A stretch of 64,000 nt of DNA from Candidatus Promineifilum breve (GTDB lineage Bacteria > Chloroflexota > Anaerolineae > Promineifilales > Promineifilaceae). The position numbers and the translations under genes were made by a program. Under the pieces are notes generated by a model, which worked only from the letters and a program-made list of their open reading frames with translations, ran no database searches and had not been told where the DNA came from. This document shows positions 1 through 9,656 of the stretch, in pieces. Position 1 is the stretch's first letter. Every line of letters starts with the position of its first letter. The DNA lies in the NCBI RefSeq assembly GCF_900066015.1, contig NZ_LN890656.1:682001-746000 (forward strand), given 5' to 3'.

Positions 1-302
1 TCGTGGGCGGCGATGGCCATGGCGGCCACGCTGGGCTGCCCGGCCGTGCCCTGCGACAGGCGAACGACATTGGCCCGCGGGTCGAAGTGGTCGGTCATCT
101 GCCCCGGCACCACCTGCATGGGGATTTCGTTCAACGCCGTGCGGTCGAACAACAGATCGCTGACCTGCATCCCGGTCATGCCGCCGCTGTTGCGCACCTT
201 GCTCCACTTGCCGTAGGTGCTGCGCAGATAGAGCTGCACCCCGAAGGAGAGCAGCAGGGTCGGGATCATCACGAAAATGATATAATTGGAATCGAAAAAC
301 AT
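1..302 (-). CDS. YugP-type membrane zinc metallopeptidase, N-terminal part
   Basis: The first 100 residues of a protein that runs off the window start. It begins MFFDSNYIIFVMIPTLLL, a single membrane segment, followed by a stretch resembling YugP/Zn_peptidase_2 proteins (conserved GMTG, VPGQMTDHFDP, VVRLSQG). The last complete residues are AAH, and the next codon begins GA, which fits the HE of the expected HExxH zinc site falling on the window edge. The ATG follows AGGAGA at a suitable distance on the minus strand. Family members are membrane-anchored neutral zinc proteases of unknown substrate. The catalytic half is not visible, so activity cannot be judged. Confidence 0.8.
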   Translation of the reverse strand, partial: MFFDSNYIIFVMIPTLLLSFGVQLYLRSTYGKWSKVRNSGGMTGMQVSDLLFDRTALNEIPMQVVPGQMTDHFDPRANVVRLSQGTAGQPSVAAMAIAAH

Positions 303-326
303 GGCGTATTCTCTCCTATTCTTACG

Positions 327-1181
327 TTAAGCGTTCTTAGGTTCAGCGCCGCGCAGTTGATTGATCGCGTCGCGCAGCTTTTCGGCCGCCGCCCGCGCGG
401 CGGTGTCGAAGTCCATGGCCGACGAGGCATAGAGCACGCTCCGCCCGGCGTTGATGACCGGCCCGGCGATGGGGTCGCCGCCATGGGCCACGGTCGCCGC
501 GCCGTGGGCCACGGTCGCCGCCAGATCGCCGCCCTGCGCGCCGATGCCCGGAATGAGAAAGTTGGCCGCCGGGGCCAGTGCCCGGGCCGCGGCCAATTCT
601 TCGGGCACGGTGGCCCCCACGACGAAACCGCAATGGCCGTCGGCCGCGCCGCTCCAGGTGGGCGCGGCGCGCATCACCTCGGCCGCCAGCCCCACCCCAT
701 GGCGCAAATCGCCCTGAAACAAGGCCGCGCCGGGATTGGAGGTGCGGGCCAGCACGTAGACGGCGCGCTCCGGCCGCCCCGCTATCAATGACCGTACCGC
801 CTCGGCCCCCACGTAGGGGTTGACGGTGATAGCGTCCACGCCCCACTCGTCAAACAGCCCCCGCCCCCAGGCCGCCTGCGTGTGGCCGATGTCGCCGATC
901 TTGGCGTCGAGGATGATGGGGATGTGGTCGGGGATGGCGGCGATAGTGCGCTCCAGGGCGATGACCCCCGCCGCGCCCCATTGCAGATAGAAGCCGAGGT
1001 TGGGCTTATAGGCGCACACCAGATCGGCCGTGGCGTCGATGATGCGCCGGTTGAAGGGCAGGATCGGCTCGTCCCATTTGAGGGCTTCCACCGGCAAGAG
1101 ATCGGGCTGCGGGTCGAGGCCCAGGCACAGCCAGGAGTTGTTGGCCTGCTGCGCCGCGGCCAGCTTTTCCAGATAACGCAT
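327..1181 (-). CDS. pyrF: Orotidine 5'-phosphate decarboxylase (type 2)
   Basis: The 284-residue product matches the longer PyrF subfamily, which decarboxylates OMP to UMP in the last step of pyrimidine synthesis. Visible motifs are the LGLDPQPD substrate loop near residue 21, the catalytic DAKIGDI at about 92-98 (Lys94 with flanking Asp), VNPYVGAEAV, and a C-terminal GRSVLYASS phosphate-binding segment. The start MRYLEKL is chosen because an upstream in-frame ATG would overlap the preceding gene. The gene follows the Dabb gene by only 4 nt, so they are probably cotranscribed. Near the C terminus the words ATVAHGAATVAHG show a small in-frame DNA duplication in an expected loop. Confidence 0.93.
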   Translation of the reverse strand: MRYLEKLAAAQQANNSWLCLGLDPQPDLLPVEALKWDEPILPFNRRIIDATADLVCAYKPNLGFYLQWGAAGVIALERTIAAIPDHIPIILDAKIGDIGHTQAAWGRGLFDEWGVDAITVNPYVGAEAVRSLIAGRPERAVYVLARTSNPGAALFQGDLRHGVGLAAEVMRAAPTWSGAADGHCGFVVGATVPEELAAARALAPAANFLIPGIGAQGGDLAATVAHGAATVAHGGDPIAGPVINAGRSVLYASSAMDFDTAARAAAEKLRDAINQLRGAEPKNA

Positions 1182-1185
1182 CGCC

Positions 1186-1473
1186 TTAACTCTCGTAATC
1201 GACGGCCACGACACTCTCGGCCGCCTCGCCGATGTGGGCTAGCACCGGCAAATGCACCGGATGCTCGCGGTAGACCTGAAAACCGGCGGCGTCATCAAAG
1301 CGGGTGATGAGCGCCAGGTCATAGGAGCGGCCGGAGTGGGTCACGTCGACGCCGACTTCCAGCCCGCGCAGGGTGGGGATACCCGTAGCCAGGCTCTCCA
1401 GCCGCGCCCGCGTGTCGGCCACGCTCGCCGGGCGGTTGTCCTTCAGCTTGAACAAAACGATATGGGTGAACAT
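1186..1473 (-). CDS. Dabb (stress-responsive A/B barrel) domain protein
   Basis: A 95-residue single-domain protein with the typical opening MFTHIVLFKLKD and the pattern LESLATGIPTLRGLEVG, followed by DLALITRFDDAAGFQVYREHPVH. These features define the dimeric alpha-beta barrel (Dabb) family of small cytoplasmic proteins, most without a known reaction. It is the first gene of a likely two-gene unit with pyrF. The start follows GAGAGAAGG. The exact role is unknown and may have nothing to do with pyrimidines. Confidence 0.85.
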   Translation of the reverse strand: MFTHIVLFKLKDNRPASVADTRARLESLATGIPTLRGLEVGVDVTHSGRSYDLALITRFDDAAGFQVYREHPVHLPVLAHIGEAAESVVAVDYES

Positions 1474-1581
1474 CCTTCTCTCCCGCGTCGGCCGCTCGGC
1501 CTCGCGAACCCATGCCGGATTCGGCCGACCATGCGCCGATTATCGCCTAATGTGCTTCTCTGGGCAATGGGGTGCATTTAC

Positions 1582-1616
1582 AGACCTGACAGGTGGGCGG
1601 CCCACCTGTCAGGTCT
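1582..1616. repeat. Perfect 17-bp inverted repeat
   Basis: Arms AGACCTGACAGGTGGGC (1582-1598) and its exact complement (1600-1616) are separated by one base. It lies between the divergently transcribed Dabb gene and HD-domain gene, so it is not a simple terminator. It could be an operator or a dispersed palindrome. Each arm contains the smaller palindrome ACCTGACAGGT. Confidence 0.8.
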
Positions 1617-1733
1617 AGGCGCGGCGCGGGGCACGTACCTATTTCCTATGTTCTAACCCCCGCCAATCTTGGGCAAACCACCCGGCCATCGGTACAATTG
1701 CCGCAACTTGAAGGCAGCAGGCGGCAAAATCCT

Positions 1734-2366
1734 TTGACGAAACCGAATTTTCTCCGGGCGGAGCAATATGTGATCTCGCGACTGTCGCGCGAATTATCCC
1801 CCCACCTGACGTACCATTCGCTCTATCATACGCGTGATGACGTTTTGCCGGCGGCGGCGCGGTTGGGCCGGGCATCGGGGCTGAACGAGGATGAGTATCT
1901 GGCGCTGACCACGGCCGCCCTGTTCCACGACACCGGCTTCATCGACACCTACGAGGATCACGAGGCGGGCAGCATCGCCATCGCCCGCGCCGCGCTGCCC
2001 GATTTCGACTACTCCCCGGCCCAGATCGACCGCATCGCCGACCTCATCGCCGCCACCCGGATGCCACAACGCCCGGCCGACCCCCTCCAGGAGTTATTGT
2101 GCGACGCCGATCTCGATCTGTTGGGGCGCGACGACTTCATGCGCCTCAACCGGGCCTTGCTCAAGGAAGTGCGCCACTATAGCCACCGGCCCGTGCCCGA
2201 CGATACGTGGATGCGCGACCAATTGCGCTTCATCGAGGAACACCGCTTCTTCTCGCCCGCCGCCCGCACCCTACGCGCCGCGGGCGAATCGCACAACCGG
2301 GCGCTGATGCGCGCCGCGCTGGCCTCGACCAACGGCGCGAACCATGCCGCCGGCGGACTGGCCTAG
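1734..2366 (+). CDS. HD-domain phosphohydrolase
   Basis: A 210-residue protein with the metal-dependent HD phosphohydrolase signature: HSLYHTRDDVLPAAARLG, LFHDTGF (the HD pair), HEAGSIAIARAALP and LLCDADLDLLGRDDF. Relatives hydrolyse nucleotides or cyclic nucleotides, but no substrate can be assigned. The TTG at 1734 is preferred because the preceding FLRAEQYVISRL fits the family's N-terminal helix. A GTG at 1770 has a better ribosome site (GGAG six bases upstream) and is a real alternative. A likely promoter has TACAAT near 1693. Confidence 0.8.
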   Translation: MTKPNFLRAEQYVISRLSRELSPHLTYHSLYHTRDDVLPAAARLGRASGLNEDEYLALTTAALFHDTGFIDTYEDHEAGSIAIARAALPDFDYSPAQIDRIADLIAATRMPQRPADPLQELLCDADLDLLGRDDFMRLNRALLKEVRHYSHRPVPDDTWMRDQLRFIEEHRFFSPAARTLRAAGESHNRALMRAALASTNGANHAAGGLA

Positions 2367-2380
2367 CCAACCCCCTCGCG

Positions 2381-3055
2381 TCAGGCCGGCGCGCCCAGCA
2401 GCGTCAGCACGGCCGCAAAATGGCAGGCGCTGGCCCCCAGAATGAACAGATGCCACACGGCATGGGTATAGCGAATTTTGGTCAGGGCGTAGAAGACGAC
2501 CCCCAGCGTATAGAGGCCGCCGCCGACCATCAACAACACCAGGCCGGGGCCGGGGATATTGGCCACCATCTCGCGCCAGGCGACGATACTCATCCAGCCC
2601 ATGCCGACGTAGGCCAGCGTTGTCAGCACCACGAAACGGTCGATGAAGAAAATCTTGTAGACGATGCCGAACACGGCCAAGGCCCACACAATCGTCAGCA
2701 ACGTCAGCCCCAGCGTGCCGCGCATACTGATGAGCACGAACGGCGTATACGTCCCGGCGATGAGCAGATAGATGGCGGCGTGATCGACCTTGCGCAGAAT
2801 CGGCCGCAGGCGCGGCTTCTGCACGCCATGATACAACGTTGACGCCAGAAAGACGGCCAGCAGGCTGACGCCATAGACGGTGAAGCTGAGTATGTGCCAC
2901 TTGGTGCCCTGCATCACGGCCAGCACGACCAGCGTCACCAGCGCGGCCAGACTGAGCGCCGCGCCCACCCCATGCGTCACGCTGTGGGCCAGCTCTTCGC
3001 CCAGCGTGTAATGCTCATTCACCGGCTCACTCATCCGCGCTTTGTCAATTTTCAT
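2381..3055 (-). CDS. trhA: Hemolysin III / PAQR-family membrane protein
   Basis: A 224-residue membrane protein with about seven hydrophobic segments. It carries the hemolysin-III/PAQR residues: Ser and His in ASTLYHGVQ, Asp in DHAAIYLLIAGTYTP, and two His in the last helix region (AVWHLFILGASACHF). Bacterial members such as TrhA have been linked to membrane-energy homeostasis rather than true hemolysis. The start MKIDK is chosen because GGAGG lies just upstream, whereas the earlier in-frame ATG has no such site. It converges with the HD gene, 14 nt apart. Confidence 0.88.
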   Translation of the reverse strand: MKIDKARMSEPVNEHYTLGEELAHSVTHGVGAALSLAALVTLVVLAVMQGTKWHILSFTVYGVSLLAVFLASTLYHGVQKPRLRPILRKVDHAAIYLLIAGTYTPFVLISMRGTLGLTLLTIVWALAVFGIVYKIFFIDRFVVLTTLAYVGMGWMSIVAWREMVANIPGPGLVLLMVGGGLYTLGVVFYALTKIRYTHAVWHLFILGASACHFAAVLTLLGAPA

Positions 3056-3145
3056 CGTTGCCTCCGTCAATTCCCGCGCCTATCGTACCACTGATCGGTT
3101 CATTTGCCTTAAAGGCTAACCTTTCTTAATATAAGGGTGAGACCA

Positions 3146-3174
3146 TTGCCGCTCAGAGTAAAGGCGATTATGCT
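3146..3174 (+). promoter_or_regulatory. Putative sigma70-like promoter of the YbaY-repeat lipoprotein
   Basis: TTGCCG (3146-3151) and TATGCT (3169-3174) are separated by 17 bp, upstream of the GTG at 3246. Both hexamers are imperfect, so this is a moderate-strength prediction. Confidence 0.4.
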
Positions 3175-3245
3175 TCAATGATCGGCCAATCGCCATGATT
3201 CGGCCGCGGGGGTTTGTCCCTTATCATCGCAAGGAGAATGAGGAA

Positions 3246-5021
3246 GTGAGAACAAGAAGATTAGAATTACTGCTCGTCATTTCGACCGCGCTACTGTTGG
3301 CGCTGGTCGCCTGTGGCGCGGCAACCGAAAGCACCACTGACGCGCCGGCCGCCGGCAGCGGGGCCATCATCGGCAGCGTCGTCTATCTGGAACGCTCGGC
3401 CCTCGACCCGACGGCGGTCATCGAGGTCTACCTGATGCAAAACGATACGGTCATCGCCACCCAGACGATTCCCGCCGAGGGACGCCAGGTGCCCATCCCC
3501 TTTGAATTGACCTATGACCCGGCGCTGATCGACCAGACGCAGACCTACCTCGTGGCCGCCCGCATCCTGGTGGGTGGCGCGCCGGTCTTCGCCTCGCAGG
3601 CCGCCGTGCCCGTCATCACCAACGGCGCGCCGACGAACGGCGTGGAAGTGATGGTCGGCCCGGTGATGACCGGCGCGGCCGGCGGCAATCTGACCGGCAC
3701 CGTCACCTATCTGGAGCGCATCGCCCTGACGCCCGATGCCGTCATCCACGTCGAACTACAGGACGTGTCGTCCGGCATCACGTCGGTCATCGCCGCCGTC
3801 GATGTCAACGCCGAGGGGCGGCAAGTGCCCATCCCGTTCGAGCTGGCCTATGATGCGGCGGCCATCGACCCGGCCGGCACCTATTTGCTGAGCGCCAACA
3901 TCACCCAGGGCGGCCAGATCACCTTCGCCGCGCCCACGGGCGTGCCGGTGCTGACCAATGGCGCGCCGACGAGCAACGTGGAGATCGTCGTCAGCAACGC
4001 CGCCGTGTCGCCCATGGCCGGCTCCATTCAGGGCACAGTGACCACCGCCCGCCCGCCGGAAACGCTCGACCCGGCGGCCGTGCTCCAGGTGGAACTGCGC
4101 GAGCCGATGCTGGCCGACGCGCCGGCCGCGGCCACCCTTGAGATCCCGCTGGCCGGCATGGCCTTCCCGTTCTCGTTCGATCTGCCCTATGACCCGGCGA
4201 CCATCGACGCCACGAAGAGCTATGCCGTGGCCGCGCGCATCCTGTCCGGCAACCAACTGCTTTTTGTCTCGCTGGCCCCCGTGCCGGTGCTGACCGGCGG
4301 CGCGCCGGCCAGCCAGATCACTGTGCCCGTGGCCGCCGTGCCCGACCCGGCCGGCGGCGTGCTGCGCTTCACCGTCAGCAGCGACACGCCCATGACCTGG
4401 CCCGCCGATTCGCCGGCCTATCTCAACGTCGAGATCCGCGAGCCGATGCTGGCCGACGCGCCGGCCACGGCCTTCGGCTACATCCCGCTGGCCGGGCTGT
4501 CGCTGCCCGTGGCCTTTGAACTGGGCTACGACGCGGCGGCCATCAATCCCGACCGGCAATACATCTTCGACGCGCGTATCATCGACAACAACGCCCTGAC
4601 CTTCTCATCGGCCGCGGCCACGCCGGTGCTGACCCAGGGCAACCCGACCAACGACGTGACGCTCACGCTGGTGGCCGCGACGATCACCGACGCGCCGCCC
4701 ACCGGGGCCATCACCGGCGTGGTGACTACCGACGCGCCTGTGCCGCTGGACCCGGCGGCTGCGCTCTACGTCGACTTCCGCCAGGCGGGCACGACCGGCG
4801 ACCCCATCGTGACCATCTCGCAGACGCTGGAAGGGGCGCAATTCCCCATCCCGTTCGAGGTGCCGCTGAACGCCGCGACCATTGACCCCAACGTCGATTA
4901 CGTCATCGGCGCGCGCATCCTGCTGGGCGACCAGGTGCTCTACGCCTCGACCGTCGGCGTGCCGGTGGTGACGAAGGGCAACCCGACCACTGATGTGACG
5001 GTGAATATTCCGCCGCAATAA
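3246..5021 (+). CDS. Lipoprotein with five tandem YbaY-like domains
   Basis: A 591-residue lipoprotein. The GTG start is preceded by AAGGAG nine bases upstream. The signal peptide ends in the lipobox LVAC with Cys23. The mature part is five successive units of about 110 residues, each with the pattern G-x-V-(T/V)-Y...LDPxAVIxVxL...PIPFELxYDP..ID...YxVAARI...PV(L/I)TxGxPT. This is the YbaY/YscW-like lipoprotein fold, usually present as one copy. Units 3 and 4 share the words REPMLADAPA and look like a recent duplication. It probably sits at the cell surface, but its function is unknown. Confidence 0.85.
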   Translation: MRTRRLELLLVISTALLLALVACGAATESTTDAPAAGSGAIIGSVVYLERSALDPTAVIEVYLMQNDTVIATQTIPAEGRQVPIPFELTYDPALIDQTQTYLVAARILVGGAPVFASQAAVPVITNGAPTNGVEVMVGPVMTGAAGGNLTGTVTYLERIALTPDAVIHVELQDVSSGITSVIAAVDVNAEGRQVPIPFELAYDAAAIDPAGTYLLSANITQGGQITFAAPTGVPVLTNGAPTSNVEIVVSNAAVSPMAGSIQGTVTTARPPETLDPAAVLQVELREPMLADAPAAATLEIPLAGMAFPFSFDLPYDPATIDATKSYAVAARILSGNQLLFVSLAPVPVLTGGAPASQITVPVAAVPDPAGGVLRFTVSSDTPMTWPADSPAYLNVEIREPMLADAPATAFGYIPLAGLSLPVAFELGYDAAAINPDRQYIFDARIIDNNALTFSSAAATPVLTQGNPTNDVTLTLVAATITDAPPTGAITGVVTTDAPVPLDPAAALYVDFRQAGTTGDPIVTISQTLEGAQFPIPFEVPLNAATIDPNVDYVIGARILLGDQVLYASTVGVPVVTKGNPTTDVTVNIPPQ

Positions 5022-5033
5022 CAGAGAAAAAAA

Positions 5034-5137
5034 GGTGCTAGGTGTTAGGTGCTAGGTGCTAGGGGAAGAATGCTCTTCCCTAGCACCTAGCACCTAGCAC
5101 CTAGCACCTAGCACCTAGCACCTAACACCTAGCACCC
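5034..5137. repeat. Inverted heptamer array (GGTGCTA / TAGCACC)
   Basis: Four or so GGTGCTA-type heptamers read forward, then about nine in the reverse orientation. A short centre (GGGGAAGAATGCTCTTCCC) lets the two sides fold into a long hairpin. It lies directly after the lipoprotein gene and ends two bases before the -35 box of the mazEF promoter. It may act as terminator and insulator. A second array of the same word is at the right end of the window. Confidence 0.9.
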
Positions 5138-5138
5138 A

Positions 5139-5167
5139 TTGACACCACCGAAATCGATGGCTAAAAT
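5139..5167 (+). promoter_or_regulatory. Near-consensus promoter of mazEF
   Basis: TTGACA (5139-5144), a 17-bp spacer and TAAAAT (5162-5167) form one of the best promoters in the window. Predicted transcription starts near 5174, leaving a leader of only about 14 nt before the antitoxin ATG at 5188, where I see no Shine-Dalgarno match. Confidence 0.65.
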
Positions 5168-5187
5168 GATGGCTAAAGTGATGCCTC

Positions 5188-5475
5188 ATGGCCGTCAAAG
5201 AGTTACTCATTCAATTTGAAACCACGCGCACCACGGTCACGTTGCCGGTCGCGCTGGTGGAGCGTACGCAATCGCTGATCGACCGCGGCCTGTTGCCGTC
5301 GCGCAACGCCGCGATTACCGCCGCGCTGGAGTCGCTGCTCGACGCGCTGGAACGGCAGGAGATCGACGCCGCCTTCGCCGCCGTCGCCGATGATGCGAGT
5401 TACCGCGAACTCAATGTGATGATCGACGAGACGTTCAGTGACGCCGGTTGGGAAGCGTTAAACCTCGAACGGTGA
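5188..5475 (+). CDS. MazE-type antitoxin
   Basis: A 95-residue acidic protein. Its N-terminal TTVTLPVALVERTQSLIDRGLLPSRN resembles a ribbon-helix-helix or MazE DNA-binding segment, and its C-terminal tail (ETFSDAGWEALNLER) is typical of a toxin-wrapping tail. The toxin gene follows after 4 nt. The protein would bind its own promoter and neutralise the adjacent MazF. The antitoxin assignment rests partly on this context, since such proteins diverge quickly. Confidence 0.8.
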   Translation: MAVKELLIQFETTRTTVTLPVALVERTQSLIDRGLLPSRNAAITAALESLLDALERQEIDAAFAAVADDASYRELNVMIDETFSDAGWEALNLER

Positions 5476-5479
5476 ACCG

Positions 5480-5818
5480 ATGGTGCGCGGTGACATCTAC
5501 GACGCGCGTCTCAGTCCGGTGGAAGGCTCGGAACAAGCCGGCACACGCCCCGTCGTCATCGTCAGCCGCGACGCGATCAATCACAACAGCCCGGTTATTG
5601 TGGTCATCCCCCTGACCGATGCCGCCAACGTCCGCCGCGTCTACCCCAACAACGTCCCCATCCCATCCGGCGAGGGGGGTCTGACGCTGGACTCGGTCGC
5701 CCTGGCCGGGCAGGTGCGGGCCATCGCCGTGACGCGACTGGTGCGACGGCGCGGAGCGCTCCCGCCGGCCACGATGAGCGCCATCGACCGGGCGCTACGC
5801 ATTACCCTGGATTTGTAG
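5480..5818 (+). CDS. mazF: MazF/PemK-family mRNA interferase toxin
   Basis: A 112-residue toxin with the family opening MVRGDIYDARLSPVEGSEQAGTRP followed by VVIVSRDAIN, the conserved Arg/Gly loop and VIPLTD, ending in DRALRITLDL. MazF proteins cleave single-stranded RNA at short sequence motifs. It is translationally coupled to the antitoxin upstream. Length and motifs are complete, so it is probably functional. Confidence 0.92.
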   Translation: MVRGDIYDARLSPVEGSEQAGTRPVVIVSRDAINHNSPVIVVIPLTDAANVRRVYPNNVPIPSGEGGLTLDSVALAGQVRAIAVTRLVRRRGALPPATMSAIDRALRITLDL

Positions 5819-5824
5819 CCGCGC

Positions 5825-7057
5825 TCAGTTGACCCACTCCCCACCGCGCATCAACGGCTCGGCCACGTCACCCAACAACCCATCCACGTCGATCTCGGCC
5901 GAGCCGATCATGAAATCCAAATGGGTCACGCTGCTGTTGCCGCCCATTTCGGCGAACGCGGCTTCGTCCAGCCCCTCGCAGCCGGCGATGCAGTTCTGAT
6001 AGGCCCGGCCCAGGGCCACGTGGCTGGACGCGTTTTCGTCGTACAGCGTATTGAGGAACAGCAGCCCCGATTGGGCGATGGGCGAGCTATGGGGCACCAG
6101 GGCCACCTCGCCCAGCCGCGCCGCGCCCTCGTCCGTCGCCAGATGCGAGCGCAATAACTCCTCGCCCCGCTCGGCGCTGAAGTCCACCACCTTGCCATCC
6201 TTGAACGTCAGGCTGAAGTTTTCGATGAGATTGCCGCTGTAATTGAGCGGCATGGTCGCCCGCACCGTGCCCTCGACCCGGTCGCGATGGGGCGCGGTGA
6301 AGACCTCTTCCGTCGGCAGGTTGGCGATGTTGCTAAAACCCAGGGCCGTCGGCGCGCCGCCGCCAATCCAGTGGTGATGGGCCGGCAGCCCCACGACCAG
6401 ATCGGTGCCGGGGCCGGTGAAGTGCAGCGCCGTGTACTGCTTCTCGTTCAGAAAGGCCGTGCGCGCCAGCAGTTGGTCGGAGTGGGCCTCCCAGGTAGCC
6501 ACCGGATCGGCCGCGTCAAGGCGCACGGTGCGGAAGATGGCCTGCCACAGGCGCTGCTGCTGCTCGGCCGGCGGCAAATCGGGGAAGACGCGCGCCGCCC
6601 AGCCCGCCGTGGCATAACCGACCACGCACCAGTTCACGGCGTCGGCCGACATCAGCCGCGCCAGGGGCATGGCCGCCATCCCCTCGGCTCGGCGCGTCGT
6701 CGCCACCAGTTCCGGGGCCACGTCTTTCAGCAATTCGGGATCGACGCCGATGATGGACAGGAAAGCCTGGCCGGCCTCGGCGTACTCCAGCCCGGCGTTC
6801 ACCGGCCACTGGCTGACCTCGGCGAATGAGTCGCGCGGGGCGTGGCGATAGCGCTCCAGCACCAGGAGCGGGTCGTTCCAGAGCACTTCGACCAGCCGCG
6901 CCCCGCCCTGATAGGCGTGGGCGGCCACGTGGCGCACCAGCGGCGCGGCCTCCAGCGGCGCGCGCACCATCAAGCGCTGTCCGGCTTGCAGGTTGAGGCC
7001 GACCTTAACGATCAATTCGGCGTAGGCAGCTAATTGGCGGTCAAATTCTGGGGTCAT
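5825..7057 (-). CDS. M29-family aminopeptidase (AmpS/PepS type)
   Basis: A 410-residue cytoplasmic metallo-aminopeptidase of the M29 (thermophilic aminopeptidase) family. Recognisable metal-site segments are NLPTEEVFTAPHRDRVEG, ARLGEVALVPHSSPI, LNTLYDENASSHVALG and THLDFMIGSAEID, supplying the Glu, His, Asp and Tyr residues. Length matches the family. The start MTPEFDRQ is supported by AAAAGGAG upstream; longer in-frame extensions run into a palindromic repeat. It converges on mazF with 6 nt between the stops. Confidence 0.93.
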   Translation of the reverse strand: MTPEFDRQLAAYAELIVKVGLNLQAGQRLMVRAPLEAAPLVRHVAAHAYQGGARLVEVLWNDPLLVLERYRHAPRDSFAEVSQWPVNAGLEYAEAGQAFLSIIGVDPELLKDVAPELVATTRRAEGMAAMPLARLMSADAVNWCVVGYATAGWAARVFPDLPPAEQQQRLWQAIFRTVRLDAADPVATWEAHSDQLLARTAFLNEKQYTALHFTGPGTDLVVGLPAHHHWIGGGAPTALGFSNIANLPTEEVFTAPHRDRVEGTVRATMPLNYSGNLIENFSLTFKDGKVVDFSAERGEELLRSHLATDEGAARLGEVALVPHSSPIAQSGLLFLNTLYDENASSHVALGRAYQNCIAGCEGLDEAAFAEMGGNSSVTHLDFMIGSAEIDVDGLLGDVAEPLMRGGEWVN

Positions 7058-7107
7058 GGGGTTACTCCTTTTCGCGTTTGTTTGCCGGATTATAGGGCTT
7101 AATCGCC

Positions 7108-7220
7108 AGAAACCGAGTTTTTTCTTGAAAACTCGGTTTCTTTCCGGGAATGACGGCCTATCTCCACCAACCAACACCCAACAAGAGAGAAACCGGGTTT
7201 TCAAGAAAAAACCCGGTTTC
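7108..7220. repeat. Paired AAACCGAG/AAACCGGG palindromes, copy 1
   Basis: Two hairpins 46 bp apart: 7108-7141 (arms AGAAACCGAGTTTT and its complement) and 7188-7220 (arms GAAACCGGGTTT and its complement). The same two-hairpin unit occurs at 20501-20585 with a shorter spacer. It sits in the intergenic region between divergent genes and may hold or disrupt their promoters. Confidence 0.85.
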
Positions 7221-7259
7221 GGGCGGCGATGTGTGGTACGATTAGCGGCAAGTGAAACC

Positions 7260-8633
<1,374 letters not shown>

Positions 8634-8636
<3 letters not shown>

Positions 8637-9246
8637 CGCGGAACTTCCAAGTTCCGCCTCTGCCACTTTCACCAGCGCGGAACACGTAACGCGGAACTTC
8701 CAGTTCCGCCTCTGCCACTTTCACCAGCGCGGAACACGTAACGCGGAACTTCCAGTTCCGCCTCTGCCACTTTCTCCTGCGCGGAACACGTAACGCGGAA
8801 CTTCCAGTTCCGCCTCTGTCACTTTCTCCAGCGCGGAACACGTAACGCGGAACTTCCAGTTCCGCCTCTGCCACTTTCACCGGTGCGGAACCCGTAACGC
8901 GGAACTTCCAGTTCCGCCTCTGTCACTTTCACCGGTGCGGAACCCGTAACGCGGAACTTCCAGTTCCGCCTCTGCCACTTTCACCAGCGCGGAACACGTA
9001 ACGCGGAACTTCCAGTTCCGCCTCTGCCACTTTCTCCGGCGCGGAACACGTAACGCGGAACTTCCAGTTCCGCCTCTGCCACTTTCACCGGCGCGGAACA
9101 CGTAACGCGGAACTTCCAGTTCCGCCTCTGCCACTTTCACCGGCGCGGAACACGTAACGCGGAACTTCCAGTTCCGCCGCTGTCACCTTCTCCAGAGCGG
9201 AACTGGAAGTTCCGCCTACACCCAGAGCGGAACTGGAAGTTCCGCC
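8634..9246. repeat. 52-bp minisatellite, 11 units, with inverted hairpin copies at its end
   Basis: Units begin at 8634, 8687, 8739, 8791, 8843, 8895, 8947, 8999, 9051, 9103 and 9155. The period is exactly 52 bp except for a 53-bp first unit. Each unit holds the 19-bp hairpin GCGGAACTTCCAGTTCCGC (one extra A in unit 1), followed by CTCTGCCACTTTC and a variable CACC(A/G)GCGCGG tail. After the last unit come two copies of the complementary hairpin GCGGAACTGGAAGTTCCGC. The array fills the gap after the sulfatase-maturase, including its stop codon. Translated frames across it are periodic and are not genes. Confidence 0.97.
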
Positions 9247-9377
9247 AACGCCATCAGGTCTATATCCCTTTTATATCCCCGGTCTATTGTTCCCCACCCC
9301 GTTCGCTCTACACTGTAAGCATGATCGGCCGCACCTTTTTAACCAAAGGGCGACCGTATAGAAAAGGAGAATGAACC

Positions 9378-9575
9378 ATGGCTTACAGTTACAAGAATTC
9401 CAAAGGCACGACCTACTATCTGCACGCCCGCGACGTGCGGTTGAACAACGACCGGCAGCGGACGATCTACTTCTTCGCCAAGGAACCACGCGACGGCGCG
9501 CTGGAGCGCGTCCCCGCCGGCTGGCAGGTGATGGAAGGGCGCAACGCTCTGCCCGTGCTGAGCAAGGATAAATAG
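9378..9575 (+). CDS. Small conserved-looking protein of unknown function (65 aa)
   Basis: A 65-residue basic protein: MAYSYKNSKGTTYYLHARD, then RTIYFFAKEPRDGAL and VPAGWQVMEGRNALPVL. A strong ribosome site (AAAAGGAGAATGAACC) precedes the ATG. Aromatic residues alternate with polar ones, suggesting a small beta-sheet fold. I have seen similar short proteins in Chloroflexota but cannot name a family or function. The stop is followed at once by a CAGTGGG heptamer array. Confidence 0.7.
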   Translation: MAYSYKNSKGTTYYLHARDVRLNNDRQRTIYFFAKEPRDGALERVPAGWQVMEGRNALPVLSKDK

Positions 9576-9656
9576 TAGACAGTGGGCAGTGGGCAGTGGG
9601 CAGTAACCACTGTCCACTGCCCACTATCCACTATCCACTACTCACTGTCCACTGCT
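9576..9656. repeat. Inverted CAGTGGG/CCCACTG heptamer array
   Basis: Forward CAGTGGG words (9580-9603) face reverse CCACTGC, CCACTAT and CCACTGT words (9607-9656). It separates two convergent genes and also encodes the last residues (AVDSE) and stop of the AMMECR1 gene on the minus strand. Confidence 0.9.

Noticed and set aside
3-791. A plus-strand 262-codon frame at the window start
   Set aside because: It lies opposite two minus-strand genes with clear family motifs and has no initiation signal.
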